Counted from the first letter of the stretch, positions 1-5,049 are shown. The stretch: 5,180 nucleotides of DNA from JANRLJ01 sp034437895 (GCA_034437895.1 DAOTTO010000445.1:1-5180), one strand, 5' to 3'. Numbers and translations are program-made. The notes: generated by a model from the sequence alone, not told the origin.

Positions 1-871
1 GCAAATTAATCGGGGGCGATTTGCTCCAACCGCTGCTGATGATCCCGCGCTGGCCTGTTTTGGCTAATGCCGCGACAATCATCTCGACAGTTTGTTCTGG
101 CCGACTGCTGGACATACTGCCGAAACCGATATAAATGGGGGCTTCTCCGGCCTGCAAAAAACCTATTATGTCAGACGAAGGCTGCCATCTCTCCTTTTCA
201 TTCAGAAACCAGTATCCCGTTGTAAAGACATTTTTATCCCAATCTAACGCTGGCGGGACAACATAGCGGCTGAAGCCCTGAATCGTTGGAATTTGATGTT
301 TGAGGCGTGTATAAGATGCAGCCGTATGGATGGGCAAGTGAAGCGTTTTTGACCGTAGATTGTTGGCTGTTTCGCTGGCAACCGACCAGAGAATTCGTTC
401 TGCCAACTGGCCCATCCAACGATTTAGCACGCTTTGGCTGCGAGCAATCAGTGGGGCTATTGAAGCGGCTCCGCTGCGTGTAGGGAGATAAGGCTGCAAG
501 GCGGCGTTGATCTGACGGATGCTATACTTTTCGCTCACCGCTTGCACAAACGACTCGGAGACAAAACCGCTGATTAACAGGTCAGCGTCTTGTACATGCG
601 TATGAATGGGATGAAGCATCTGCTCACCGTGTTCCCGCAGCAAATCTTTCATATAAGTCAATTCTTTGCGTGGATTGCCGCTTTCGCTTTGCATGATTGC
701 TTCCATGTCAATTGTCGGCGCGAAGTCGAAGCCATAACCACGCACCTACTCCTCGAAATTTGATCCGGCAATAATCCGTACCTGATGTCCGGCAGCTTGT
801 AAGCCTTGACCAAGCGCCAGCATAGGCTGCACATCGCCGCGTGTGCCGAGCGCAATAAGCATAATCCTCAT
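1..871 (-). pseudogene. GT1-family (sterol/macrolide-type) glycosyltransferase, interrupted by an in-frame TAG; C-terminus beyond window
   Basis: Reading the minus strand from ATG 871 gives 290 codons open to the window edge except for one TAG at codon 42 (746-748). The N-terminus carries the glycosyltransferase-28 signature GTRGDVQPMLAL (codons 9-20). Around codons 244-290 the start of the second GT-B domain is visible (IYIGFGSM, then SSGWSK). Such enzymes transfer a sugar from a UDP- or dTDP-sugar to a lipid or small-molecule acceptor in the cytoplasm. The family is usually about 400-430 residues, so the donor-binding C-terminal part lies off the left edge. The start is fixed by a perfect AAGGAGG (879-885) seven bases upstream. 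The stop follows FEE and precedes VRGYGFDF. A tryptophan codon (TGG) would suit that place, so a single transition or a base-call error is plausible. Reinitiation at the GTG directly after the stop would yield a protein lacking the first Rossmann strands. Family assignment is confident; pseudogene status is less so. Confidence 0.8.
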
Positions 872-913
872 AACGACCCCTCCTTATATATATCGCAAAT
901 CTTGCTTGTGTAT

Positions 914-942
914 TTTATCACAATGTACTTTGTTGGAATCAA
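914..942 (-). promoter_or_regulatory. Candidate promoter of the glycosyltransferase
   Basis: On the minus strand a TTGATT box (937-942) and a GATAAA box (914-919) are separated by 17 bases. The -10 box is preceded by TGT, an extended -10 feature. It sits about 43 bases upstream of the ATG and before the strong AAGGAGG. Assigned by eye only. Confidence 0.35.
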
Positions 943-952
943 ATAAAATTAA

Positions 953-981
953 TTGTGTCGCTCGGTTGGGTATGCTAAAGT
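953..981 (+). promoter_or_regulatory. Candidate promoter of the DUF3467 gene
   Basis: TTGTGT (953-958) and TAAAGT (976-981) are spaced by 17 bases, with TGC just before the -10 box (extended -10). Downstream the heptamer AGTTCAT occurs at 991-997 and 1001-1007, ten bases apart. The palindrome TTCATGAA (1003-1010) lies between promoter and ribosome binding site (GGAG, 1013-1016), so a small operator is possible. Assigned by eye. Confidence 0.35.
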
Positions 982-1021
982 TGGCTGATAAGTTCATATT
1001 AGTTCATGAATTGGAGACATC

Positions 1022-1393
1022 ATGCAGCAGCCCCCTAATCCTAATAAACCCCCACAGCGTCAAATCCGCTTGGAACTACCGGGAAACCTCAACGCTAGTT
1101 ACGCCAACGGCGCGATCATCAACCAGACTCACAGCGAAATTATCCTTGATTTTGTTCAGGTTTTACCGAATGACCCCCGCGCCCGTGTGCAAGCGCGTGT
1201 CGTCCTAACCCCCGCCAACGCCAAATCATTTTTGCAAGCGCTTAAAGAAAATCTCGATATTTATGAGCAAAAACACGGCGAAATCACCCTTCCGCCCAAG
1301 CCGATTTCGCTGGCAGAGCAGCTTTTTGGCAACGTCCGCCCAGAGGAAGGCGAAACGACCAGCGGTACACCCGGCGATGAAACGTTAGGCTAA
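1022..1393 (+). CDS. DUF3467 domain-containing protein
   Basis: This 123-residue protein has the layout of the DUF3467 family: a short polar, proline-rich N-terminus (MQQPPNPNKPP), then a core at about residues 16-83. The core includes ASYANGAIINQTHSEIILDF (residues 25-44), the pattern ARVQARVVLTPANAKSFLQA (residues 54-73), and the ending ENLDIYEQKHG. The core predicts strand-rich structure closed by a helix. A flexible acidic tail (EEGETTSGTPGDE) ends the protein. The molecular function of the family is not known to me, and no catalytic residues stand out. There is no signal peptide or membrane span, so it should be cytoplasmic. The start is supported by GGAG (1013-1016) five bases before the ATG. 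It is divergent from the glycosyltransferase and separated from the next gene by a repeat, so it is probably monocistronic. Confidence 0.88.
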   Translation: MQQPPNPNKPPQRQIRLELPGNLNASYANGAIINQTHSEIILDFVQVLPNDPRARVQARVVLTPANAKSFLQALKENLDIYEQKHGEITLPPKPISLAEQLFGNVRPEEGETTSGTPGDETLG

Positions 1394-1420
1394 CCTGAGT
1401 TTCGGACAGTGTTTTCATTC

Positions 1421-1530
1421 TATCCCCACCCCTAAATCCCCTCTCTACGAAGTGGGGAGGGGACTTAAAGAACCATTGTGAACCGTTTTTCTCCCCTTCT
1501 CCATTGCATGGCGAAGGGGTTGGGGGATGA
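1421..1530. repeat. Dispersed GC-rich double-hairpin repeat
   Basis: Two hairpins stand side by side. The first (1437-1463) has a 12-bp stem with a GAA loop, starting TCCCCTC and ending GAGGGGA. The second (1493-1519) pairs CCCCTTC with GAAGGGG, then, after one mismatch, CCAT with ATGG around a TGC loop. The ends can also pair: ATCCCC (1422-1427) with GGGGAT (1523-1528). This gives a cloverleaf-like fold of about 110 bp between the DUF3467 stop and the translin gene. Similar sequence elements recur in Chloroflexota and some cyanobacterial genomes, as far as I recall. Neither hairpin has a following T-run, so they are poor intrinsic terminators. The element is partly mirrored at 4785-5015. Confidence 0.65.
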
Positions 1531-1603
1531 GGACATCATAAAAGTTAATCAAAGTGCGCTATCCAAAACTGAGATTAGGCTAGATAAAAAGAAAGGGGAT
1601 TTT

Positions 1604-2254
1604 ATGGACGAATTAACCGCAATTTCCGACTCGATCCGCCGGACTCTTACCACCAAAAGCGTCGCCCGTGATGCAACTATCGCCCGTTCCCGCGAACTGA
1701 TCCGCCATTGTTCAGAGTGCATCCGTGCGATTCATCGCCGCGAATGGCCTGCCGCCGATTCTAAGCTGGAGATTATCCGTGCTGCTGCCGGTGAACTTCG
1801 GGCTGGAGTAATGGGTTATGCCGATTTATATCACAGCGGCTACACGCAAGATGCGCTTAAGGAAGTGGTTGAAGCCTTTGCGACCTATGCCATCATCCGC
1901 GAAACAGCGCTGCCCTCGCCGGAATCACTAGAAGTCGAGGCTGCCACCTATCTGAATGGACTCGCAGAAGCCGCCACCGAATTACGCCGTTTCATTCTGG
2001 ACATCATGCGCCGCACTGATTCGCACAGCGATGAAGCCGAGCGCTTGTTGGGCTGGATGGACGCAATTTATGATGAACTTGTCACGTTTGATTTCCCTGA
2101 TGCGCTCACGGGCGGGTTGCGCCGTCAGACCGATATTGTGCGCGGCGTATTGGAACGTACACGCGGCGACCTGACCAGCAGCTTGCGCCAACAGCAGTTG
2201 CAAAATGCTTTACAACGTTTTGAGGGGCGCGTCATCGGCGATACCGAGAAATAA
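1604..2254 (+). CDS. Translin-family protein (bacterial translin/TRAX-like)
   Basis: The 216-residue all-helical protein matches the translin family in length and signature. The C-terminal block is DFPDALTGGLRRQTDIVRGV (residues 163-182), followed by LERTRGDLTSSLRQQQL. The central helix LKEVVEAFATYAII (85-98) resembles the QEYVEA helix of translin and TRAX, and YLNGLAEAATELRR (116-129) the YLLGxADLTGEL segment. Eukaryotic translin and TRAX assemble into octameric barrels that bind RNA or DNA; TRAX supplies an acidic RNase centre. Here E87, E90 and E122 occupy the expected acidic positions by my alignment, the last as Glu rather than Asp, so nuclease activity is possible but unproven. The start at ATG 1604 is preferred: AAAGGGGA lies five bases upstream. 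The same frame runs back to GTG 1478, but that stretch is repeat-derived. The basic 'RR' patches suggest nucleic-acid contact. The TIR gene follows after 109 bases on the same strand. Confidence 0.85.
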   Translation: MDELTAISDSIRRTLTTKSVARDATIARSRELIRHCSECIRAIHRREWPAADSKLEIIRAAAGELRAGVMGYADLYHSGYTQDALKEVVEAFATYAIIRETALPSPESLEVEAATYLNGLAEAATELRRFILDIMRRTDSHSDEAERLLGWMDAIYDELVTFDFPDALTGGLRRQTDIVRGVLERTRGDLTSSLRQQQLQNALQRFEGRVIGDTEK

Positions 2255-2302
2255 ATCGTACAATCCTGTAATGACCCCAAAGTCCTACACTTTTTCTGGA
2301 TG

Positions 2303-2343
2303 GCGATGCGTACACTATAGTTAATCGTTATAGTTCGCATCGC
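2303..2343. promoter_or_regulatory. 41-bp interrupted dyad before the TIR gene (candidate operator or leader hairpin)
   Basis: GCGATGCG (2303-2310) is perfectly complementary to CGCATCGC (2336-2343). Inside, ACTATA (2314-2319) pairs with TATAGT (2329-2334) around a 9-base centre. TATAGTT also occurs as a direct repeat at 2316-2322 and 2329-2335; either copy could serve as a -10 box. The first copy has a poor -35 candidate, TTCTGG (2294-2299), 16 bases upstream. No T-run follows on either strand, so it is not an intrinsic terminator of the translin gene. It ends eight bases before the AAGGA ribosome binding site (2351-2355) of the TIR gene. This suits a repressor site or an mRNA hairpin controlling translation. 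Confidence 0.5.
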
Positions 2344-2363
2344 ACCGAAAAAGGAATTGAGAC

Positions 2364-3326
2364 GTGGCTTATGATGTCTTCCTCAGCTATTCCCGCCGCG
2401 ATAGTCCCATGTTTGAGCGCGTCCGCGACACGTTATGTGCTGTCGGGTTGATCGTCTGGACGGATGAAAATCTCAAACCCGGTACGCCCTCATGGAAAAA
2501 CGCCATCGAAAAGGCGATTGAGCAAGCAAGCTGTCTCGTCGTGCTGCTTTCGCCGGATTCCAAAGATTCGGTTTGGGTAGAGCGCGAACTGGAATATGCC
2601 AGCAGCCATAACATCCCGATTTTTCCGCTTCTCATACGTGGGACAGAAAAAACCGCCGTGCCGTTTGAGCTTGGGAATATTCAACGCGCCGATATTCGCC
2701 ACGATTACGCCGGCGGAATGCGAGCGCTCGTCACCGGAATTGGGCAGCAGTTAGCGATACCTAATTTGATTCAACGTATTGATAAAGCGACTCGCCCTAT
2801 CCAGCATGTTTCACGCGGCGCAAAATGGCGGCCTCCACGCCTTGCCTTGTGGATTTTGCTCTTGTTGATGGTGTGTGGCGCAAGCGCATTTCGTTGGTGG
2901 TATGAAGGCAATTTACCCAACACAGCGCTGGCAGCACAAGATGACGAGGCAGCATCACTCGCGGCTGTAATCCTCATTTATGATGTCGAGTCGCTGACGT
3001 TGGTGAATCAAACCGGGGAAAACGTTAACGTAAGCGGTTTGAACTTTGTGCAAACGGTGTCGCTGTTTAGCTCAGACGAATGGGCGGATTCCAGCCGAGC
3101 CGTTTATGCTTTAGCGGCGGGCGACTGCTTGCAGGTGTGGCAGCGGGAAGCAGGTTTTTATCCCGCGCCAAGTTTTTGTCGTTACCGTCAGGCATGGCGC
3201 TCCTTATCAAGCGGACATATCTTTTGGCGTGAAGCGTTTGACGTGTGGTCTAGCGGTATGCTTGTGGCGACCTGTCCAGCGGCGGTGAACTTTCAGCAGA
3301 TGTGTGTGCTGCGCCTTCGCCCTTGA
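2364..3326 (+). CDS. Membrane-anchored TIR-domain protein with outer Cys/Trp-rich domain
   Basis: Residues 1 to about 135 form a TIR domain: strand A with DVFLSYSRRD (4-13), a BB-loop region ENLKPGTPSW (35-44), the LVVLLSPDS strand (58-66), and SVWVERELEYA (69-79). In the last, E75 aligns with the catalytic glutamate of NAD-cleaving TIRs (the WVxKE glutamate of SARM1). A basic stretch (R151, K154, R156, R159) precedes one membrane span, about residues 160-176. By the positive-inside rule the TIR domain is cytosolic and residues 180-320 are outside. The outer part contains LTLVNQTGENVNVSGLNF (211-228), four cysteines (255, 272, 304, 314) and several tryptophans, suggesting a disulphide-stabilised beta domain of unknown ligand. 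The start is GTG, the only one before the DVFLSYS strand, with AAGGA eight bases upstream. TIR proteins serve in signalling or NAD-depleting defence; which applies here is open. No terminator lies between its stop and the rplJ promoter. Confidence 0.9.
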   Translation: MAYDVFLSYSRRDSPMFERVRDTLCAVGLIVWTDENLKPGTPSWKNAIEKAIEQASCLVVLLSPDSKDSVWVERELEYASSHNIPIFPLLIRGTEKTAVPFELGNIQRADIRHDYAGGMRALVTGIGQQLAIPNLIQRIDKATRPIQHVSRGAKWRPPRLALWILLLLMVCGASAFRWWYEGNLPNTALAAQDDEAASLAAVILIYDVESLTLVNQTGENVNVSGLNFVQTVSLFSSDEWADSSRAVYALAAGDCLQVWQREAGFYPAPSFCRYRQAWRSLSSGHIFWREAFDVWSSGMLVATCPAAVNFQQMCVLRLRP

Positions 3327-3351
3327 CCATCCCCTACGCGCAACCTATAAT
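3323..3351 (+). promoter_or_regulatory. Promoter of the rplJ-rplL operon
   Basis: TTGACC (3323-3328) and a perfect TATAAT (3346-3351) are spaced by 17 bases. This is the best sigma-70-type promoter in the window, as expected for a ribosomal protein operon. The -35 box overlaps the TGA stop of the TIR gene (3324-3326). Transcription should begin near 3358, just before the L10 leader. Confidence 0.8.
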
Positions 3352-3370
3352 GACCGTAATTGATTTCTTT

Positions 3371-3442
3371 GCCGCAGACAGCAGGCGCGGATGTGCGAAC
3401 ATAATGCCGCTTAATTTCCTGCCGAGGTGAAGGCCTGAACCT
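3371..3442 (+). promoter_or_regulatory. Ribosomal protein L10 leader (autogenous control element)
   Basis: The segment has the conserved L10-leader core: CAGACAGCAGG (3375-3385), a variable hairpin, then TTAATTTCCTGCCGAGGT (3411-3428). GCAGG (3381-3385) pairs with CCTGC (3418-3422). Inside, GCGG (3387-3390) pairs with CCGC (3407-3410) and ATGT (3391-3394) with ACAT (3399-3402), capped by a GCGA tetraloop. AGGT (3425-3428) can pair with ACCT (3439-3442). The structure mimics the 23S rRNA site of L10. In Bacillus subtilis the L10-L12 complex binds such a leader and promotes early termination. The downstream terminator at 3480-3512 fits that mode. Confidence 0.88.
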
Positions 3443-3479
3443 GAACTTGGTATTTTTATTACCGTGATTTAGTTATCTC

Positions 3480-3512
3480 AGCGGCCTTTGCATATTTGCG
3501 GGTCGCTTTTTT
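3480..3512 (+). terminator. Intrinsic terminator serving as rplJ attenuator
   Basis: AGCGGCC (3480-3486) pairs with GGTCGCT (3501-3507), with one G-U pair, and is followed by six T (3507-3512). It lies 54 bases before the rplJ start. AAGGCC (3430-3435), just after the L10-binding stem, is exactly complementary to GGCCTT (3483-3488) in the terminator's left arm. Pairing of these would block the terminator, so it is a ready antiterminator. Any readthrough from the TIR gene would also meet this signal. Confidence 0.8.
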
Positions 3513-3566
3513 ATTTCAGTTTAATGCTGAAAAGTCAAAATTTTAGAGGGAAGGAGGAAAAATCAC

Positions 3567-4118
3567 TTGGCAATTTCAAAACAACGCAAAGATGAACTCG
3601 TTGCCACTCTGAACGAACTGCTGGATAATAGCGATGGATTCATCATCGTTGAGGCCAAAGGGCTGTCGGTTAAGCAGGTGAGCGATCTGCGCCGCAAAGT
3701 TCGTACTGCAAAAGGACGTTATGTCGTTGCTAAAAACACACTGTTTACCAAAGCATTAGAACAGCGTGGATGGGTCGTCCCAGAAAAACTGCTGAACGGC
3801 CCCGTCGCCATCGTATTTGGTCTGCGCGATTTCCCGGCAGTGGCGAAAGCTGTGCTGGAATTCACTGCCGACGCAGCAATGGAAGACAAGATGACGCTCA
3901 AGGGCGGTGTCATTGACCGCGACATCTTGGATCCAAAAGGCGTGGATAGTGTTTCCAAACTGCCGACGATGGATGAACTTCGCGCTCAATTGGCAGGCTT
4001 GCTCGTCCAACCGGCGACAGGTTTGGTCAGCGTTCTGAATTCAGCGACGGGTCAACTCGTCAACGTGCTGCAATCGTACATCAAAGATCGCGGTGGCGAC
4101 AGCGAAGAAGCAGCTTAG
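3567..4118 (+). CDS. rplJ: 50S ribosomal protein L10
   Basis: The 183-residue protein is L10 (uL10), base of the ribosomal stalk. Residues 1-130 form the 23S-rRNA-binding globular domain, with the basic segment LRRKVRTAKGRYVVAKNTL (41-59) and LNGPVAIVFG (76-85). After KLPTMDELRAQLAG the C-terminal helix (about 150-175, VSVLNSATGQLVNVLQSYIK) should bind L7/L12 dimers. The tail is acidic (DSEEAA). The protein is somewhat longer than E. coli L10 (165). The extended helix resembles L10 proteins of species with three L12 dimers, so a hexameric L12 stalk is likely but inferred. The start is TTG 3567, set by AAGGAGG (3551-3557) nine bases upstream and by the conserved MAISKxxK start; a TTG start may temper expression. 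It is first in the operon with rplL, behind an L10 leader and attenuator through which the L10-L12 complex probably controls its own synthesis. Confidence 0.97.
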   Translation: MAISKQRKDELVATLNELLDNSDGFIIVEAKGLSVKQVSDLRRKVRTAKGRYVVAKNTLFTKALEQRGWVVPEKLLNGPVAIVFGLRDFPAVAKAVLEFTADAAMEDKMTLKGGVIDRDILDPKGVDSVSKLPTMDELRAQLAGLLVQPATGLVSVLNSATGQLVNVLQSYIKDRGGDSEEAA

Positions 4119-4122
4119 TAGA

Positions 4123-4153
4123 AGTGCTGAGTACTGAGCAATGAGTGCTGAGT
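4123..4153 (+). repeat. Short direct repeat AGTGCTGAGT, 21-bp spacing
   Basis: The decamer AGTGCTGAGT occurs at 4123-4132 and 4144-4153, with the related ACTGAG between (4133-4138). It begins just after the rplJ stop codon. It resembles simple GTGCTGAGTACTGAG-type intergenic repeats. Either GTGCT copy can pair with AGCAC at 4157-4161. Confidence 0.6.
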
Positions 4154-4168
4154 GAAAGCACGTTTTTT
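4145..4168 (+). terminator. Weak terminator-like hairpin between rplJ and rplL
   Basis: GTGCT (4145-4149) pairs with AGCAC (4157-4161) around a seven-base loop; after one G follow six T (4163-4168). The five-base stem is weak, so at most partial termination is expected. rplL is needed in several-fold excess over rplJ, so strong termination here would be surprising. Confidence 0.35.
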
Positions 4169-4171
4169 AAA

Positions 4172-4205
4172 GGTTCGAGTGAGATTTAATCTCACGGATT
4201 GAACC
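4172..4205 (+). other. Long RNA hairpin in the rplJ-rplL spacer
   Basis: GGTTCGA (4172-4178) pairs with TTGAACC (4199-4205), including one G-U, and GTGAGAT (4179-4185) pairs with ATCTCAC (4189-4195). The loop is TTA, and a GGA bulge (4196-4198) interrupts one strand. That is 14 pairs in 34 bases. No T-run follows, so termination is unlikely. A processing site or a 3'-end stabiliser that lets rplJ and rplL differ in yield is plausible. Confidence 0.55.
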
Positions 4206-4232
4206 GCGATGCAACATAAAAAATCGATAATC

Positions 4233-4249
4233 TGCGTCCTGATGACGCA
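4233..4249 (+). other. Small hairpin just upstream of the rplL ribosome binding site
   Basis: TGCGTC (4233-4238) pairs with GACGCA (4244-4249) around a five-base loop. It ends nine bases before the AAAGGA of rplL and leaves that site single-stranded. This may help keep rplL translation strong. Confidence 0.4.
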
Positions 4250-4273
4250 ATCCGTATGAAAGGAAACTCTAAA

Positions 4274-4660
4274 ATGGCCGATCTCAATAAATTGGTAGAA
4301 GACCTCAGCAGCCTGACTATTCTCGAAGCTTCTAACCTCAAGACCCTGTTGGAAGAAAAATGGGGCGTAACCGCCGCCGCCGCCGCGCCAATGATGATGG
4401 CGATGCCTACTGGCGCTGCTGCTGCTGCGCCGGAAGAAGTTGAAGAACAAACCGAGTTCACCGTCATCCTCAAGGATGCTGGCCCCAAGAAAATCAACGT
4501 CATCAAGGCAGTTCGTACTGTTACCAATCTGGGCTTGAAAGAAGCCAAGGAATTGGTCGAAGGCGCACCCCAGAATGTGGTCGAAGGCGTGAGCAAAGAT
4601 GTCGCCAACGATGCGAAGACCAAGCTGGAAGCCGAAGGCGCAGTCGTCGAAATCAAGTAG
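4274..4660 (+). CDS. rplL: 50S ribosomal protein L7/L12
   Basis: The 128-residue protein is L7/L12 (bL12), the multicopy stalk protein that recruits translation factors. Residues 1-32 (MADLNKLVEDLSSLTILEAS onward) are the dimerisation domain that docks on the L10 helix. Residues 33-58 are the flexible Ala/Pro/Met-rich hinge. Residues 60-128 are the globular factor-binding domain with FTVILKDAGPKKINVIKAVR (62-81) and GLKEAKELVE (87-96). The start at ATG 4274 is chosen over an in-frame ATG at 4256 because AAAGGA (4259-4264) sits nine bases before it and MADL is the usual N-terminus. It is cotranscribed with rplJ across a 155-base structured spacer. A strong terminator follows, so rpoB is not in the same unit. 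Confidence 0.97.
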   Translation: MADLNKLVEDLSSLTILEASNLKTLLEEKWGVTAAAAAPMMMAMPTGAAAAAPEEVEEQTEFTVILKDAGPKKINVIKAVRTVTNLGLKEAKELVEGAPQNVVEGVSKDVANDAKTKLEAEGAVVEIK

Positions 4661-4690
4661 TTCCCGTAAGGATTCATCCTTGCGTTAAAG

Positions 4691-4719
4691 ACAGGGGGCA
4701 GAGATGCCCTCTGTTTTTT
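4691..4719 (+). terminator. Strong intrinsic terminator of the rplJ-rplL operon
   Basis: ACAGGGGGCA (4691-4700) pairs with TGCCCTCTGT (4705-4714) around a GAGA tetraloop, with one G-U pair, and runs into six T (4714-4719). A second hairpin stands just before it: CGTAAGGA (4665-4672) with TCCTTGCG (4677-4684). The pair closes the operon 31 bases after the rplL stop. Confidence 0.9.
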
Positions 4720-4784
4720 AATTCACACTATTAAGAAAATTACTACATTTAGCAACTGGCGTTACGCAGACGCCTCTGTTTCTG

Positions 4785-4950
4785 CCCTCACCCCCGCTGA
4801 GGGGGCGACAGTAACTTTTGAGGCACTGTCGCAAAACGCATTTTGAGCGAGCGAGACCCCAGTTTTCGAAGCGATTGCAAGTGCGGACTTACAATCGCTT
4901 CTCTTAGAGAAATCTAGTGTCGCCCCCCCTCCTCGGTTAGGGCTGAGGGG
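4785..4950. repeat. Nested inverted-repeat element (MITE-like)
   Basis: The inner unit (about 4799-4931, 133 bp) has perfect 10-bp terminal inverted repeats, GGGGGCGACA (4801-4810) and TGTCGCCCCC (4918-4927). It contains further hairpins: GCGACAGT (4805-4812) with ACTGTCGC (4825-4832); CAAAA (4832-4836) with TTTTG (4841-4845); and GAAGCGATTG (4868-4877) with CAATCGCTTC (4892-4901), extended by AAGT/ACTT around a GCGG loop. An outer pair, CCCTCA (4785-4790) and TGAGGG (4944-4949), encloses it. No transposase is encoded, so it would be non-autonomous. I see no clear target-site duplication. Confidence 0.65.
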
Positions 4951-4975
4951 AGAAATACAAGAAGCGCTGTACAGT

Positions 4976-5015
4976 CTCCTTTCCCCGGAAACGGGGCAAA
5001 GGTTAGAGGATAGGG
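4976..5015. repeat. Second dispersed-repeat hairpin, similar to the right half of 1421-1530
   Basis: CCTTT (4978-4982) pairs with AAAGG (4998-5002) and CCCCG (4983-4987) with CGGGG (4992-4996), with one bulged C and a GAAA tetraloop. It is flanked by TCTCC on the left and TTAGAGGATAGGG on the right. The order matches TCTCCCC, hairpin, GGGGTTGGGGGATGAGG in the repeat before the translin gene, so both look like copies of one repeat family. Confidence 0.55.
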
Positions 5016-5049
5016 TGGACGACTCGCCGCAGCGCCCCATAAACACAAT

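Noticed and set aside
234..419. 61-codon minus-strand frame within the glycosyltransferase
   Set aside because: It is an out-of-frame shadow of a coherent GT1 reading.
658..855. 65-codon minus-strand frame within the glycosyltransferase
   Set aside because: It is an out-of-frame shadow; the true frame carries GTRGDVQP.
843..1208. 121-codon plus-strand frame
   Set aside because: It overlaps the glycosyltransferase start, both candidate promoters and half of the DUF3467 gene in another frame, and its protein is unlike any family.
1437..1463. Hairpin after the DUF3467 gene as an intrinsic terminator
   Set aside because: The stem is strong, but no T-run follows on either strand; it fits better as part of the repeat.
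1478..1603. Upstream extension of the translin frame from GTG 1478
   Set aside because: The 42 extra residues come from the dispersed repeat and are unlike translin; AAAGGGGA before ATG 1604 gives a better start.
4123..4153. CRISPR-like repeat array
   Set aside because: There are only two 10-base units with no spacer of CRISPR size and no cas gene.
4172..4205. Kink-turn in the rplJ-rplL spacer hairpin
   Set aside because: The GGA bulge is suggestive, but the tandem G-A pairs required for a kink-turn are absent.
4256..4273. Earlier ATG for rplL
   Set aside because: It would consume the ribosome binding site; the family begins at MADL, matching ATG 4274.
4762..5046. 94-codon open frame on the minus strand over the repeat cluster
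   Set aside because: It is composed almost wholly of inverted-repeat sequence, has no plausible ribosome binding site and no recognisable domain; such frames are commonly mis-annotated in repeat copies.
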